A DNA stretch of 64,000 nucleotides from Mytilus californianus (GCF_021869535.1 NW_026262690.1:18439001-18503000), one strand, 5' to 3'. Shown: positions 1 to 10,763, counted from the first letter of the stretch. The notes: generated by a model not told the origin, from the letters alone. A program made the numbers and translations.

Positions 1-440
1 TTGAAATACCCAAGATATATGTTTATGACCCAGAAATGTTTTACTGCAATGAAATGTAGGATCAATTACCTACAACTGTCAAATTCAAGGGAATATTTTT
101 TTTCGACCTATTTTCGTATGCAACCGGATGTGACGTACTATGATTTGGTGGTATTACACCTACATGTATCGCCTTTCTATATGCCAATTTTCAACCAATG
201 TTTAAAGTTTTGCAGTGAAACACCACCATTTGGATGTCAACTGCTATTAAAAATATCCCCCGTTTTTCTGGAAATCTTAGATAAGTATACTATGGAGCAC
301 ATTAATCCTTAATTTTAATTCAAAATCATGGAAAAGTAGTGATTTTGGCTCAAAATAGTCTTCATATATTTCTCTTTTATCAAAGTTTTATTTCTTCAAA
401 TTAGTTTGTTAGTTTTAACAATGCCATCAAAGGCACTTTT
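1..440. other. Unassigned AT-rich sequence
   Basis: A 103-codon open frame runs from the window edge to 312 on the plus strand, starting with TTG. I see no splice sites, domain or repeated motif that would support it as a gene, so I treat it as unassigned. A fragment of a gene or repeat cut by the window edge cannot be excluded. Confidence 0.3.
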
Positions 441-1720
441 TTTGTCAGGGAAGGGCTACTTTCACATAATGTTCTAAATTGAAGTGGGTGAATTGGTAGT
501 CTGACACCTAAAAGGCAATAAATCCTATTACTTATTAAGTGTGATAATTTGGCCATGATGACTTACTTGCAGATCTTATTATGCTGATCATTCTTGTTTT
601 TTAAAAGTTTAATTCTAATTCAATAGTTTTCGACAAAAAATGTCAAAAAAATGGATACAAATCATCATTGAGGGTAAATAACTATAAGGCGTCTGTTTAG
701 TTTCGGCTATAATGACTGATATGAAGATCTTTATATTGTGCTGAATAGTTTTGCTTTTTTTCTGTTTCTTACTATCTATTAAAGTTCGTGCAGAAAAAAC
801 ATCTTTCAAAGGGCAATAACTCCTAAAAGGAGTCAGTTGACAATTTCAGTTATGTTTACTTATTTGTGGATCTTATTGTGATTAACATCTTTGCTCTTTT
901 CAATTTCTCTCTATCTATGATTTCTAGAAAAAAATGGAAAAATGGAAAAAAAACCATGTCAGGGGCAATAACTTCTGTAAATGGTCAGTTGACTATTACA
1001 GTTAAGTTGACTTATTTGTAGATCTGATTTCGATGAAAACTTTTGCTGTTCACAATTTCTCACTATCCAATATAGTTTCTGTGAAAAAAATGAGCAACAT
1101 TAGTTTTTCCAGGGCAGGGGTCAATTGACAATTTGTCCATGTTGACTTAATTGTAGACTTTATTTTGTTAAACCTTTTGTTTTTTCATTACTTCTCTCCA
1201 TCTTTAATAGTTTCCGCAAAAAAATGCAAAATATGACTAAAAATAGTCTTCCAAGAACAATAACTCCTGTTTAGGGTCAATTAATGCCAATTTGTCCATG
1301 TTGACTCATTCATAGATCTTCTTGTTCCTATCATTTTACTGTAAATCTCTCTCTATCTGTTAAAGTCTTCAAGATAATAACCAAAAACTGCAAAATTAGC
1401 AGAAAATTATCATTTAAGGGGCAATAACTCAAAAATGGGTAGTCCTACTTTTTCTTGAAATTTAGAAGAAGATAGATCTTGACCTGCTGGTCATTTATGC
1501 CTATGTCAGATTTGCTCTAAGTGCTTTTGTTTTTGAGATATAAGCCAAAAACTTTGAAATTTCCTTTAACTTGACCTTTCAGAGGCAATAACTCTAAAAT
1601 CGGTTGTCCATTTTTTTGGAAAATTTTACAATGGATAGACCATGACCTGGTGATAGTTTTTGCCATATGTTAGATTGCTCTAACTGCTTTAGTTTTGAGA
1701 TATTAGCCACAAACTGCATT
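440..1720 (+). repeat. Divergent ~150-bp tandem repeat (GGGCAATAACTC family)
   Basis: The motif GGGCAATAACTCC or a close variant recurs near 511, 671, 809, 959, 1110, 1254, 1416 and 1580, so the period is about 140-160 bp. Each unit continues with a GTCAGTTGACAATTT-like stretch, then TGTTGACTTATTTGTAGATCT, then a TCTCTCTATC pyrimidine block and an A-rich end. Units are well diverged, so the array is old. I recall this sequence as a common dispersed tandem repeat of mussels and oysters. No coding sequence is present. Confidence 0.75.
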
Positions 1721-1939
1721 TTATGTCCTATTTATAGCAACAGTGGCCATGTTTGTTGATGGATGAGGCATGGATGGGGGTGTCCCTCATTTCTTTATTC
1801 TTTTTTTTCTGGACCATTTTCATTATTTTTTATTTAGCACCCCATTATTCTCTATTCTTTATTTTTTTTGCCTATTTTACTCTATCTTTATTTTTTGGCC
1901 CTTTATTCTACACTATTTGACCATTATTCTCCATTCTAT

Positions 1940-1972
1940 ACCACTGGATGTTAAGCAAACAACAATCAATCA
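1940..1972 (+). repeat. 3' tail of a mollusc interspersed repeat, (AATC)n end
   Basis: CCACTGGATGTTAAGCAAAC followed by ACAATCAATCA is the usual end of a common bivalve interspersed repeat. The (AATC)n tail resumes at 2976 after the transposon at 1973-2975, so the transposon landed inside this tail. Confidence 0.5.
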
Positions 1973-2975
1973 CAGACCTGCCAACTTTTGAAAATCTCCA
2001 TGGGGGATTTAGTGTGCGACCAGATTTTTTAGGGTTACAATTTTTGCAGCATTTCTGTGTGCACTGTTATTTACTCTTGAAATAGTCTCATATTTCTTCT
2101 TTTTTCTTTTGGTATACTGATGATGAGCTAATAAGCCTTGTTCTTTTATTTGCATGATTCTTGTACTTATTAATTGGCAATACAATGTATAACTTAATAG
2201 AGAAAAATGGCCTAAAAAAATAAAGGAAACAAAGTGAAGACCCCCCTTTTCCCCCTCCAAAGACCTTCTTATCTTTGCACCATGACTCAAAGGACCTAAA
2301 CCTAATTGTCCTAAAGTTGGAAGGTTGAAGACAGATTTTGAGTTAGTCTATCAATATTAATGAGAAAATGGATAAAATTTGAGTTATCTTTCTTTGTGTT
2401 CAGAGGTGCTCTTATTGGCGGAGGATTATACACAGTAGAAGTGAATACAAAATGGCCTTAATTTTAAATCAGAAATGGACAGAAACATGTCTGATTTCAA
2501 AAATTTTTAATGGATTTCAAGATAAACGATGTTTTCTAATGAGTTCATTACAGTTTTCGTCTTTCAGTTAATTACGATTTTGTTATGAAACTACAGTAAA
2601 CGTTGCAAATTGTGATAGCATGATAAAATGATTAAAATTAAATGCTGACTGACCGATTCTGTTAACAAATTAATTAATTTTGGGGATTGTTATGACCCAT
2701 CAGATAAGCAGATTGCCTGTAACAACAAATTATGACACCTGTTGTGACCGTTGATTAGCGCAGTGTCGTAAACTTGTCATGAATATGTCGCCGAGTAAAA
2801 TTCTAGATTTATAGAAATTGATCAGAAAAACTTCAAAATCAGTAACCAATAATTTTTTCCGTAGATTTTGTGAAAATTGGGATTTTGACTTGTTTTACGA
2901 TCCCGATATCGGGATTCGGGTGGAGGCATGAAAATTGGGATGAAACCGCCAAATTCGGGATAGATGGCAGGTCTG
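1973..2975. mobile_element. Non-autonomous DNA transposon, 1003 bp, hAT-like ends
   Basis: The left end begins CAGACCTGCCAACTTT; the right end, read in reverse complement, begins CAGACCTGCCATCTAT, so the outermost 11 bases are perfect inverted repeats. The sequence CAATCAATCA flanks both ends directly (1963-1972 and 2976-2985), as a target-site duplication would. The target is an (AATC)n tail, so the true duplication may be shorter, for example the 8 bp typical of hAT. The interior has no long open frame: short minus-strand frames around 2009-2290 show no transposase motif. Superfamily assignment rests only on the CAG...CTG ends and TSD size. Confidence 0.65.
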
Positions 2976-2985
2976 CAATCAATCA

Positions 2986-3596
2986 ATATATTCTATAAAC
3001 CCCATCCAGGTTGCACTTTGTAAATACAGCTGTTTTTTAAACCACGCCTCTTTTGGGGAGATATATAATATTCATTGATATTTTGTTTTGTTTACGTACT
3101 GGTTCCCAGATATGATCTCGATGTTTCATCTCATAGAGACGTAACTTGGGAATGTTACCAATATAAATACAATATACAATATATAAATATAGCTGCAAAA
3201 TTGAATTCTGAGGAGGACCAAAAGTGAAGGCAGGGGGAGTACAGAATTTTAGTATTAGTTTAAACTCTTAGAAGTTCAGGGCATATAAATGTTGAAAATA
3301 TGCCGCACAGCCCTATATTTTGACCTTTGAAAAAAATTGTAGCACATATGAACTTTCCATTCTAGGATATAATTTTTTATGAAACTTCATTGTAAAAGTG
3401 GCACAATTTTAGCTGTAAAAGGAGTTGATATGGGAAATTGCATTGTCTATATTTACAGATGTGCAACCTCCAGACCCTCATGGATTAAATCCAGGGATAC
3501 TTTAGGGAACATTTAAGTAAAGTTTGGTAACATTTGGCACAGCAGTTTCAGAGGAGAAGATTTTTTAAAGTTTACAACAACAGAGGAACCAGCTAA
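2986..3596. other. Unassigned non-coding sequence
   Basis: There is no open frame of note and no clear repeat structure. The sequence leads into the transposon insertion at 3605. Confidence 0.4.
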
Positions 3597-3604
3597 AAAA
3601 ATGT

Positions 3605-4520
3605 GAATGCACGTCGTTTCGTAACCTGGTCGTTTCGTACCTGGTCGATTCGTAACTACGTTGTTTTGTAACTGAGACGTTTCGTACCTGGTGTAATTAT
3701 ATATGGTTATAACGTGTTAGTTTAAATTAATTAGTTTAAATGAAAAAGTTAAAGTTATTATTTAAAAATGATCAAATTGTTCATCTAATAATAACAATAT
3801 TGTAATATTTTTGATTTAAAACTTTCTTAAATCTTTTTAATTATTGGCTAATTTGCTAATTGGTAATTACGCTCGGTGACAGCTTTAATGGTTTTATGAC
3901 AACTAATGACAGGTAATAAAAAGTAATTACAGTAGATGTAAAGTGATTAAGTAGATTAATGGCACACGACCTGAAAAAAGATAATTATTTTCTCCTTTTT
4001 TTCACTTTTACATGCAATTGCATAACCCTCCTCCTTTTTCACCCGGGCTGGGGACCGGCGTTGGCGGAGTGAAAGTTGGTTTTTTTTAAGAACACTTTAT
4101 CTTACTCTATTCTTTTTCTTTCTTTCAGATACATCACTATGTTGTCCTTTGTTTGCATGCTTATACTGGCATAAAGCTTGATTTTTCATCCGAAAAACCT
4201 AACACGCTGATACCTTTTTAGTTTACCTTCGGATACTAAATGATGATGGACAATTCAAATTCTTCTGTTCTATTCGCATGTGTGCAAAACTGTACTAGTA
4301 AAGTGTAAATTTATGTGCAATCAATTATTTAATAAATAAATATAGATATATATATATACATACATCAATAAGTCTTTTTATTACTTTTTACGTAACCTAC
4401 TACTCTTATTGTTATTATATATTGATATAAGGTTACAAAACGTCTCAGGTACGAAACGACCTAGTTAAGTTACGAATCGACTAGTTACGAAACGACCAGG
4501 TTACGAAATGACCTGCGCCC
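3605..4520. mobile_element. Non-autonomous TIR transposon, 916 bp, with 8-bp TSD
   Basis: AAAAATGT occurs directly outside both ends (3597-3604 and 4521-4528). The first ~90 bases (3605-3695) and the last ~90 (4432-4520) are inverted copies of each other. Each arm consists of short sub-repeats of the type TTCGTAACCTGGTCG and TTCGTACCTGAGACG. The interior (3700-4430) is AT-rich and has no open frame, so any transposase would come from elsewhere. The 8-bp TSD fits hAT or P-like elements, but the sub-repeated arms are not diagnostic. Related TACGAAATG motifs lie outside at 4688-4740. Confidence 0.8.
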
Positions 4521-4687
4521 AAAAATGTATGAGGCACTCGCCATAGTATATGATTTTTGTGTTTTGCAAAATCCCCAATTGACAATTCCGATGTTGGTAC
4601 AAAATTCACCGATTTACAAATATATGATACATATGTTTAGTCTATATAGAACGAAATGGTATATGCAGTGCAGCAGTTGGCCCATAT

Positions 4688-4745
4688 GGTACGAATGATA
4701 TTATTCATGGGTACGAAATGATTGGAGGTACGAAATGGCCAGCCT
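4688..4745 (-). repeat. Orphan arm-like motifs related to the 3605-4520 element
   Basis: GGTACGAATGAT, GGGTACGAAATG and AGGTACGAAATGGCC occur within 55 bases. In reverse complement they resemble the TTCGTACC sub-repeats of the transposon arms at 3605-4520. They lie about 170 bases beyond the element and its TSD, so they could be the right end of a second, older relative whose left end is missing. Confidence 0.4.
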
Positions 4746-5106
4746 CCTTATTTTCAAGGTGAGATCGTCCGACGGACTAGTCAGAGATTACCCTGACGTC
4801 CAACGACTGTTTTGTCGGACAAGCTGGGCCTAGGTACTCAAAATTCGCGTCCCTATATTATATTCCACTTACGCTTTGTCTGGTTCCGTTTTCAACAGCT
4901 TTCTTATCCTCTGTCTGGTTCAGAACTTTTAATATCAACTTTTACTTTACCCGCGGTTTTCACATACACATCACCAGTTACTGCCCTTTTCCCACCAACA
5001 GTCTAGTGGCTGCGGAGGCACTCAGTTTTTTATTTTTCAGTATTCTTCGGATAAAATCATGAAAGACTTAAAAGCCTTGAAACAGTTTTCTTTATTAAAG
5101 AGTATT

Positions 5107-5143
5107 TTCATATGATGAAGACATAATCTTTCGATCAGGTTAA
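5107..5143 (+). mobile_element. Short fragment of Penelope-like element 3' UTR
   Basis: TATGATGAAGACATAATCTT followed by TCGATCAG matches, with one change, the 3' UTR of the element at 26221-28872 (around 28341-28372). The same stretch occurs at 9092-9124 and 57108-57142. Only about 35 bases are present and they abut the non-LTR fragment that starts near 5170. Confidence 0.55.
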
Positions 5144-5169
5144 TAGACAATAATTTTTTTGAAATTATT

Positions 5170-6392
5170 TTTCATCCCTATCTGTGTGCTTTAAGACGTG
5201 GCCATGGGTGTCAGACCACACTGTTACGACTGCTAGAAGATTGGCGTGCAGCATTAAATAAAAACCAGTATATAGCTGCTGTTTTAATGGATCTTTCAAA
5301 GGCTTTTGATTGCCTACCACATGAAATCCTGCTTGATAAATTATCAGCATATGGTGTCTCTGTTCATTCTATTTCACTACTTTTTTAAAATCTTATCTGA
5401 CAAACAGGAAACAACAAATTAAAATAAATAGTATTCTTAGCAGTTGGGCTGACATTCATAAGGGGGTTCCCCAGGGTTCTATCCTGGGTCCCTACTATTC
5501 AATGTTTTTATCAATGATATATTCTTATTTATAAAAAATGGAACTCTGTATAATTATGCAGATAACAATACTTTATCATACTGTAGTCCTGACTATGATG
5601 TTTTGATTTCTACTTTGGAATCTGAATCACTCAAACTAATTGAGTGGTTAAAAATAAATAAAATGCAGGCAAACCCCGACAAATTTCAGGTCTTAGCAGT
5701 TGGGAAAAAGACATATAACAAAAACCCATCTATACGTATCCAAAGTGCTGATCTTTCGTGTGAGTCAACTGTCAAATTACTTGGCATTGACATAGAATAT
5801 CAGCTAAATTTTGATATTCATATTGGTAAAATATGCAGGAAGGCATCTCAGCAACTAAATATTTTGAAACGTTTGGGAGCTTATCTGAGAAAGCTAAGTA
5901 AGCTTTCTATTTTCCATACATTTATTTTGTCAAACTTCAATTTCTGCCCTTTGGCATGGCATTTTTGTACCGAGAAAAATTCAAAAAAATTAGAAAAAGT
6001 GCAAGAAAGAGCACTAAGGGTTGTGTACGAAGACCATTCAAGCTCATATCAACAGTTGCTTGAAAAGGCTAAGATGCCTTCACTGCATATTAAAAGACAA
6101 AGATCAATGGCAATTGAAACTTTTAATATAGTCAATAAATTAGAACCTGTCTGTTTACATGATTTATTAAATGTAAAAAAATGTCAATATTCTTTCAGAT
6201 ATAGAAATATACTGGATATACCACATGTAAAAACTACACAGTTTGGTAAGAAAAGTTTTAAATTTGCAGCTGCTACTCTGTGGAACAGCCTACCTGACCA
6301 TTTCAGGACTGAAAACAGTTTTTTCTCAATTTAAGAGCCTTATACAGTCTTGGAATGGTTCAAAATGTTGTTGTTCTGCTTGTAGCTATTAA
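5170..6392 (+). pseudogene. Non-LTR retrotransposon reverse transcriptase, 5'-truncated and frameshifted
   Basis: This is the C-terminal part of an ORF2-type reverse transcriptase of the jockey/CR1/L2 group. Frame 1 starts in RRGHGCQTTLLRLLEDW and contains AVLMDLSKAFDCLPHEILLDK (RT motif A region). A one-base loss in a T run near 5380-5385 shifts the frame to KGVPQGSILGP (motif B). A second loss, in the C run near 5490, shifts to LLFNVFINDIF and the catalytic box. That box reads YADNNT (5555-5572) where the family has YADD, so the second catalytic aspartate is asparagine. The frame is then open to 6334, where an extra T near 6320 adds a third shift; the expected end, FKSLIQSWNGSKCCCSACSY, stops at 6390-6392. 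The endonuclease and N-terminal RT motifs are absent. The copy cannot encode an active enzyme as it stands. Every shift is in a homopolymer, so sequencing error is possible for these, though not for the D-to-N change. Confidence 0.85.
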
Positions 6393-6710
6393 GCTTTTTT
6401 CATATTTTAGAAGTTGCTCTAACATGTTATTATGCCTTATATTTTTGCATGTGTGCTATATTTTATTTGTGCTTAATTTTAGTTGTGCTTAAATTTTAGT
6501 TGTGCTTCAGCTTTGGCTTTAGATATGTATTTTAATAGTGCTTTGCATGTATTTCAATATGACTGTGCTGTTATATATCCTGTCTGCATGTTGTGTGTTT
6601 TAATGTTGTGCTTGTGTTACCTTATATTCGGTAAAAAGCTCTTTAGAGCTTATGTTTGTATTGTTATATGCGAACCGAATCAAAATAAAACTTTCGTATC
6701 GTATCGTATA
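6393..6710 (+). mobile_element. 3' UTR and pentanucleotide tail of the non-LTR element
   Basis: About 300 bases of T-rich sequence, including repeated TTTTAGTTGTGCTT at 6477-6508, follow the RT stop. It ends with AATAAA near 6684 and a short CGTAT tandem tail (6694-6710). A short microsatellite instead of poly(A) at the 3' end is known for CR1/L2-like non-LTR elements, so I take 6710 as the element's 3' end. Confidence 0.6.
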
Positions 6711-7059
6711 ACAATATCTATTAGCTCAAACACATTTACATTAAATGGTTATGGCATTCAGAATAGGTCAGTATAGTACAATTGAAATAATAAACTGACA
6801 ATAATTAAATTAGGGTGACAGTGGTATTCACACGAAGAAGAAGACTACAAATATGTGCGTATTGACAGATAAACAATTATTAATGTCCATGAACAAAAAT
6901 GGATACATATCAAAAAATTAAAAAATAAAAATTATACAGATTTTCTCATTAAAAGACAATCATTAATATATTTTGTGGTGATTTTTATAATGATTGGCAA
7001 ACTGCTATTCAAAAGTGTGGTCATATGCCTCAGTGTTATAGCTGATTGCAATTTGATAA
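6711..7059. other. Unassigned non-coding sequence
   Basis: AT-rich spacer between two retroelement fragments. Nothing recognisable. Confidence 0.4.
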
Positions 7060-7850
7060 AATTGAAATTAAGATTAGTATCAATTTTTGTATATAGGTAT
7101 CCCTAAATGATATAAAGCATGGATAGACTGAGAAGAAACGGTATTCATCCTCAATTTCTTCTTGCCTATTACATTCTTTCAATATTGGTATAACGCCCCC
7201 TTTCAATTGCTAGGCCCGGAATGGGCACTGAATTTAAATTTACTGAAAACTGATCTGTCAGTTTTTAATTTACATATATCGATATACGGGGGTCTTTTTC
7301 CAATTTTTTGAGTCTTACAAAAGAAATTTAGTTTTTCACATTTAATGATAGAACAGTTCATAATTTGATAAGCCTGGTCCACGATTCTTTGTTGGATAGT
7401 ATTTATATGATATTTCATATTAATGGGATCAAAAGAAAGATGGCAAAATCCTAATTTATTTAACCAGTCTTTAACAATGTTAATCCATTTACTTGTTTTC
7501 TCTACATTATGATATCTTTTATAGACTAATGAATTAGGTGACGGTTTACAATGTGGTTTAGAAATTTTATAGCTGAAAGCTGAATTTTTAAGTGCAAAGG
7601 AGTTCTGTTTGTCTCATCTACACAAGCTACATTTGTTGTTTTAACTGTACCCCTAAAATTTCCTAAATAAATTTTATTTGTAAATGTTCAAATGGATCTG
7701 AATCTTTGAACACTTTGCTTACACCCCATACTTCACTTCCATAAAGATTGATTGGGACAACTAAAGTGCCAAATAATTTTTCAAGCATACTGCAAGAATT
7801 ATCTAAAGATACTGTTTTTTTTAACCAAGCCTCATGACCGAATTAATTGT
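7060..7850 (-). pseudogene. Non-LTR retrotransposon ORF2 C-terminus, heavily degraded
   Basis: On the minus strand the conserved stretch LYGSEVWGVSKV occurs near 7745-7710. Further along come KFKFSAHSGPSN (7240-7203) and, in another frame, CNRQEEIEDEYRFFSVYPCF near 7165-7090. This order, LYG-EVWG, then FR/KFSAH, then a Cys-rich C-N---EDEYHF segment, is typical of the C-terminal part of ORF2 in animal non-LTR elements found repeatedly in bivalve genomes. Stops and frameshifts break the reading many times; the longest intact piece is 71 codons (7203-7418). The RT catalytic core is not present. Confidence 0.65.
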
Positions 7851-7954
7851 TACTGGGCTGATGAGGCCTTCAGGACTAATAGTCCACCACCGTGATAATA
7901 TGAAGTTTTTTTGTCAAGTTTGTGCAGGCGAACGAGTAAAAAAAGGCTTCATAA

Positions 7955-8560
7955 AAGAGGGGCGAAAGATACCAAAGGGACATTCAAACTCATAAAAAAG
8001 AAAAAGACCAACAAACAAACAATAGTACACAAAACCTGGGACTATTATACTATATAGTATAATAGTCCCAGACAAAACACAACATATAAAACTAAAGACT
8101 GAGCAACACGAACCCAACCAAAAACTGGGGGTGATCTTAGGTGCTCCTGAAGGGTAAGCAGATCCTGCTCCACATGTGGCACCCGTCGTGTTGCTCGTGT
8201 TAGTACAAACCCGGTAACAAGTCTAATTCGGTAGGTCACATTCGGGAAAAGAGGATGGGATTGTAGTTACGACATTAGGAACATATCCGCTATCATCCGT
8301 GAAACGGATATTCTGTAACTGTCAACCAACTCGTGATGGCGTCCGTAAAATTTACGAATGGATGATTTCAACTTCACCACTTGGAACTCTTGGTTTAATA
8401 GCTTCTTTGTGAGCAGCAACCCTCAATCAAGGAAATCATGATAGGAAATACAAGCCCTGGAGTATCGTATAAACTGGGAGATATATACTCCGTACGCAGG
8501 CGCTGCTGGAATGTTGCTACATAAAAATGGAAAGTTCATAATTTGACCGATGGAATCCCG
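7955..8560 (-). repeat. Dispersed mussel repeat, composite
   Basis: On the minus strand the block ends with GAGTTTGAATGTCCCTTTGG then TATCTTTCGCCCC (7958-7995), a module that recurs at 12480-12600, 17240-17360, 33575-33660, 58344-58380 and 60045-60125. The part from 8090 to 8560, with GTGTTAGTACAAACCCGGTA and a region around GATATCCGTTTCACGG, also looks like a repeat I have met in mussel sequences. No open frame is meaningful. A perfect palindrome interrupts it at 8036-8071. Confidence 0.45.
8036..8071. repeat. 36-bp perfect palindrome
   Basis: CTGGGACTATTATACTAT is followed immediately by its exact reverse complement, with no spacer. The 18-base arms could extrude as a cruciform or form a hairpin in single-stranded DNA or RNA. 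Confidence 0.9.
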
Positions 8561-8733
8561 TACACACCAACACAAGTAAATAACATCACCGATTATTTTA
8601 AGAGATTAGCACATTTACAAAACCTACAGAAAATGTAAACAACAAGACTAGTATAGACCTCCAAGATGAGCATCACTACACATAAAAATGGAACATATTA
8701 TCATAAAGACCAATACAACCTCTAAATAAGGAA

Positions 8734-9616
8734 ATATTTACTAAATTTTATCATCGGTACAAGGACATCATTCAAAATATGAATCAACGTGCAGATATCT
8801 TATACGTTCAGGAATTTCACATCCCATCTTTTATGGTAATATTCTATACAAAGCTCAAAAATGAGGTCATTCACCTCAAAAGCTAACCAAAGCTTTTTCA
8901 GAAATATAGTTTCGATATTGTTGTCAGGCCATTAGAGAAGGCATTTTTTAAAATTAATATTGATTCACTCATAGGTTTTTTTGCATGGGAAATAAACACA
9001 TTTATTCTAAAACCAGTTTTTGGCATGATACGTTCTTATATCGTAGATCATATTTTATGATGGTATGATAAAGGGATTGTGCTTGATTTTCGTATGATGA
9101 AGACATAATCTTTTGATCAGTTTAATTGAGGTCTGGAGCTGGCATGTCAGTGACTGCTAGTAGTCCTTTGTTAATTTATGTTGATTATTGTCATTTTGCT
9201 TAGTTTCTTCTGTTACCTATTCTTACATCGAACTCAGTCTTCTTTTAAACTGAATGTTACTGTGCGTATTGCTGTGTGTTTATTTATTCCACATTGGCTA
9301 GAGGTATAAGGGGAGGGTTGAGATCTCACAAAACATATTTAACCCCACCACATTTTTGCGCCTGTCTGGCCTATGTTAGTGTTGTGTGTTTTTAAAATTT
9401 TGGTTCATTTATATGTTTCGGCGTTTAGTGTGACGTCCATTTTCGCTAAACTAGTATATATATACATTATTGTTTATTGGCCAGCTGAATCCCGCCTCTA
9501 GGTGAGGGATTTTCTCGCTGTGTTGAAGACCCATTGATGGCCTTGGGCTGTTTTCTGCTCTTTGGTCGGGTTGTTGTCTCTTTGACGCATTCCCCGTTTC
9601 CGTACTCAATTCTAAA
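8734..9616 (+). mobile_element. Penelope-like element, 5'-truncated copy
   Basis: Starting at AAATATTTACTAAATTTTAT this segment matches the end of the RT ORF and the 3' UTR of the element at 26221-28872. The remaining ~260 bases of coding sequence carry frameshifts and stops. The 3' UTR is complete, passing through GGTCTGGAGCTGGCATGTCA, GGGAGGGTTGAGATCTCACA and the terminal GTCTCTTTGACGCATTCCCC block to about 9616. It has diverged more than the copy at 56667-57676. Confidence 0.8.
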
Positions 9617-10005
9617 TGTCAACAGCAAACAAGACCGATATAAGCTAGGGGACATTTGATATTATGTTGCTGCATGCTTATTTTTTTCCACGTCTTTGCC
9701 ACTGGCAATTTATTTTCACGTTTGTACACAATTGTTTCATGCATTTTGTGTTGCAGAATATTCATTTTCATCCTGTCTTATTCAAGGTTATTTTTTCAAA
9801 TTTTGTTCAAGTCTAAAGACATCAAAATATGTTAACAACAGACCAATACATATTCTAGGAAATAAACAGTATTACAAAGACACCAGAACGTGAGTAACAT
9901 GGCCAATATAAAATCTTAAAGATTTGTACAAATACACCTACACATGTGTACGGTAAGACCAATAAAGCCTCTTAAAGATTATCAAATAAATGTTTGGATT
10001 TTCAA
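9617..10005. other. Unassigned, with weak short repeats
   Basis: No gene is seen. Loose copies of the motif GACCAATA-AACCTCTTAAAG occur at 9840 and 9956 and again near 8709, 10126 and 10312, suggesting decayed repeat units. Confidence 0.3.
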
Positions 10006-10009
10006 ATAG

Positions 10010-10065
10010 TTTGGCCTCGAGCATCACTGAAGAGCCAGTGATTGTTGAAATGCGCATATAGTGCA
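10010..10065 (+). repeat. Dispersed repeat module CATCACTGAAGAG
   Basis: CATCACTGAAGAGCCAGTGA then TTGTTGAAATGCGCATAT matches 41247-41285, which has CATCACTGAAGAGACATTAA then TTGTCGAAATCCGGATAT. I recall this module as widespread in Mytilus DNA. Confidence 0.5.
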
Positions 10066-10400
10066 GTAACATTAGTACCATTAACGTTATAAACAAAGAC
10101 AACCCGCACATTCAAAGACTAGACCAATGTAACCTCTATACTCTTAGTATGACTTAGATGGTTACAGTAGATTACCGATGTTAAATCTCATAAATCGATT
10201 AAAAAGTATGGTAACAAACAAAAACAGGGAATCGCATGAAGTCAAGGGGAACGAGACCGGTGCGTCGACTGGGTAAGCGTCTAATGTTAACAACTATAAA
10301 AGAAGCATTAGACTAATATAACCTTTTAACACATACTTAGCATTAATATGATAGTTTTTGCATATGCGTAACAAGCGGAAGTAAACTAGCTGTAAATTCA

Positions 10401-10476
10401 CACCCAGGCTGATAACCCTTAATAGTCCTATTTGACCTCACGTGGTCGGGACGATATGGTATTATCATCCTGGGTG
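10401..10476. repeat. Inverted repeat, 15-bp arms
   Basis: CACCCAGGCTGATAA (10401-10415) and TTATCATCCTGGGTG (10462-10476) pair at 14 of 15 positions across a ~46-base loop. The flanks, including GTGGCTCGCGGCTGATATTT at 10520, look like part of a dispersed repeat. Confidence 0.6.
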
Positions 10477-10763
10477 CGTTTGTAACTTGGCTGCGCTCAC
10501 TCCCCAAAAAGGTTCACATTGTGGCTCGCGGCTGATATTTTACGATATCAATTGTGTAGAAACCCCATAATGTATACTACTGATACAATTACAAAGACAT
10601 AAACAGATGGGGACAACATACCAAACCGACATTAAATTTAAAAGAGTTACATAAACAACCAAAATAAATACACAAAAAACAAAAACTGCAGACTATTAAG
10701 CTTGGGCAATACGAACTTCTCTAGCAGTGATATCAAGTACGGAGAGAAATGAATATACCCTGT

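Noticed and set aside
1-312. 103-codon plus-strand ORF at the window edge
   Set aside because: It has a TTG start, no recognisable motif and no splice signals. It could be chance in AT-rich DNA or part of a repeat.
4812-5006. Plus-strand 64-codon ORF, and on the minus strand a protein-like stretch GDVYVKTAGKVKVDIKSS (4990-4930) followed by AAAGC|GTAAGTGG
   Set aside because: The minus-strand reading hits stops before the donor and needs a frameshift to reach it, and no acceptor was found. Possibly a dead exon, but not supportable.
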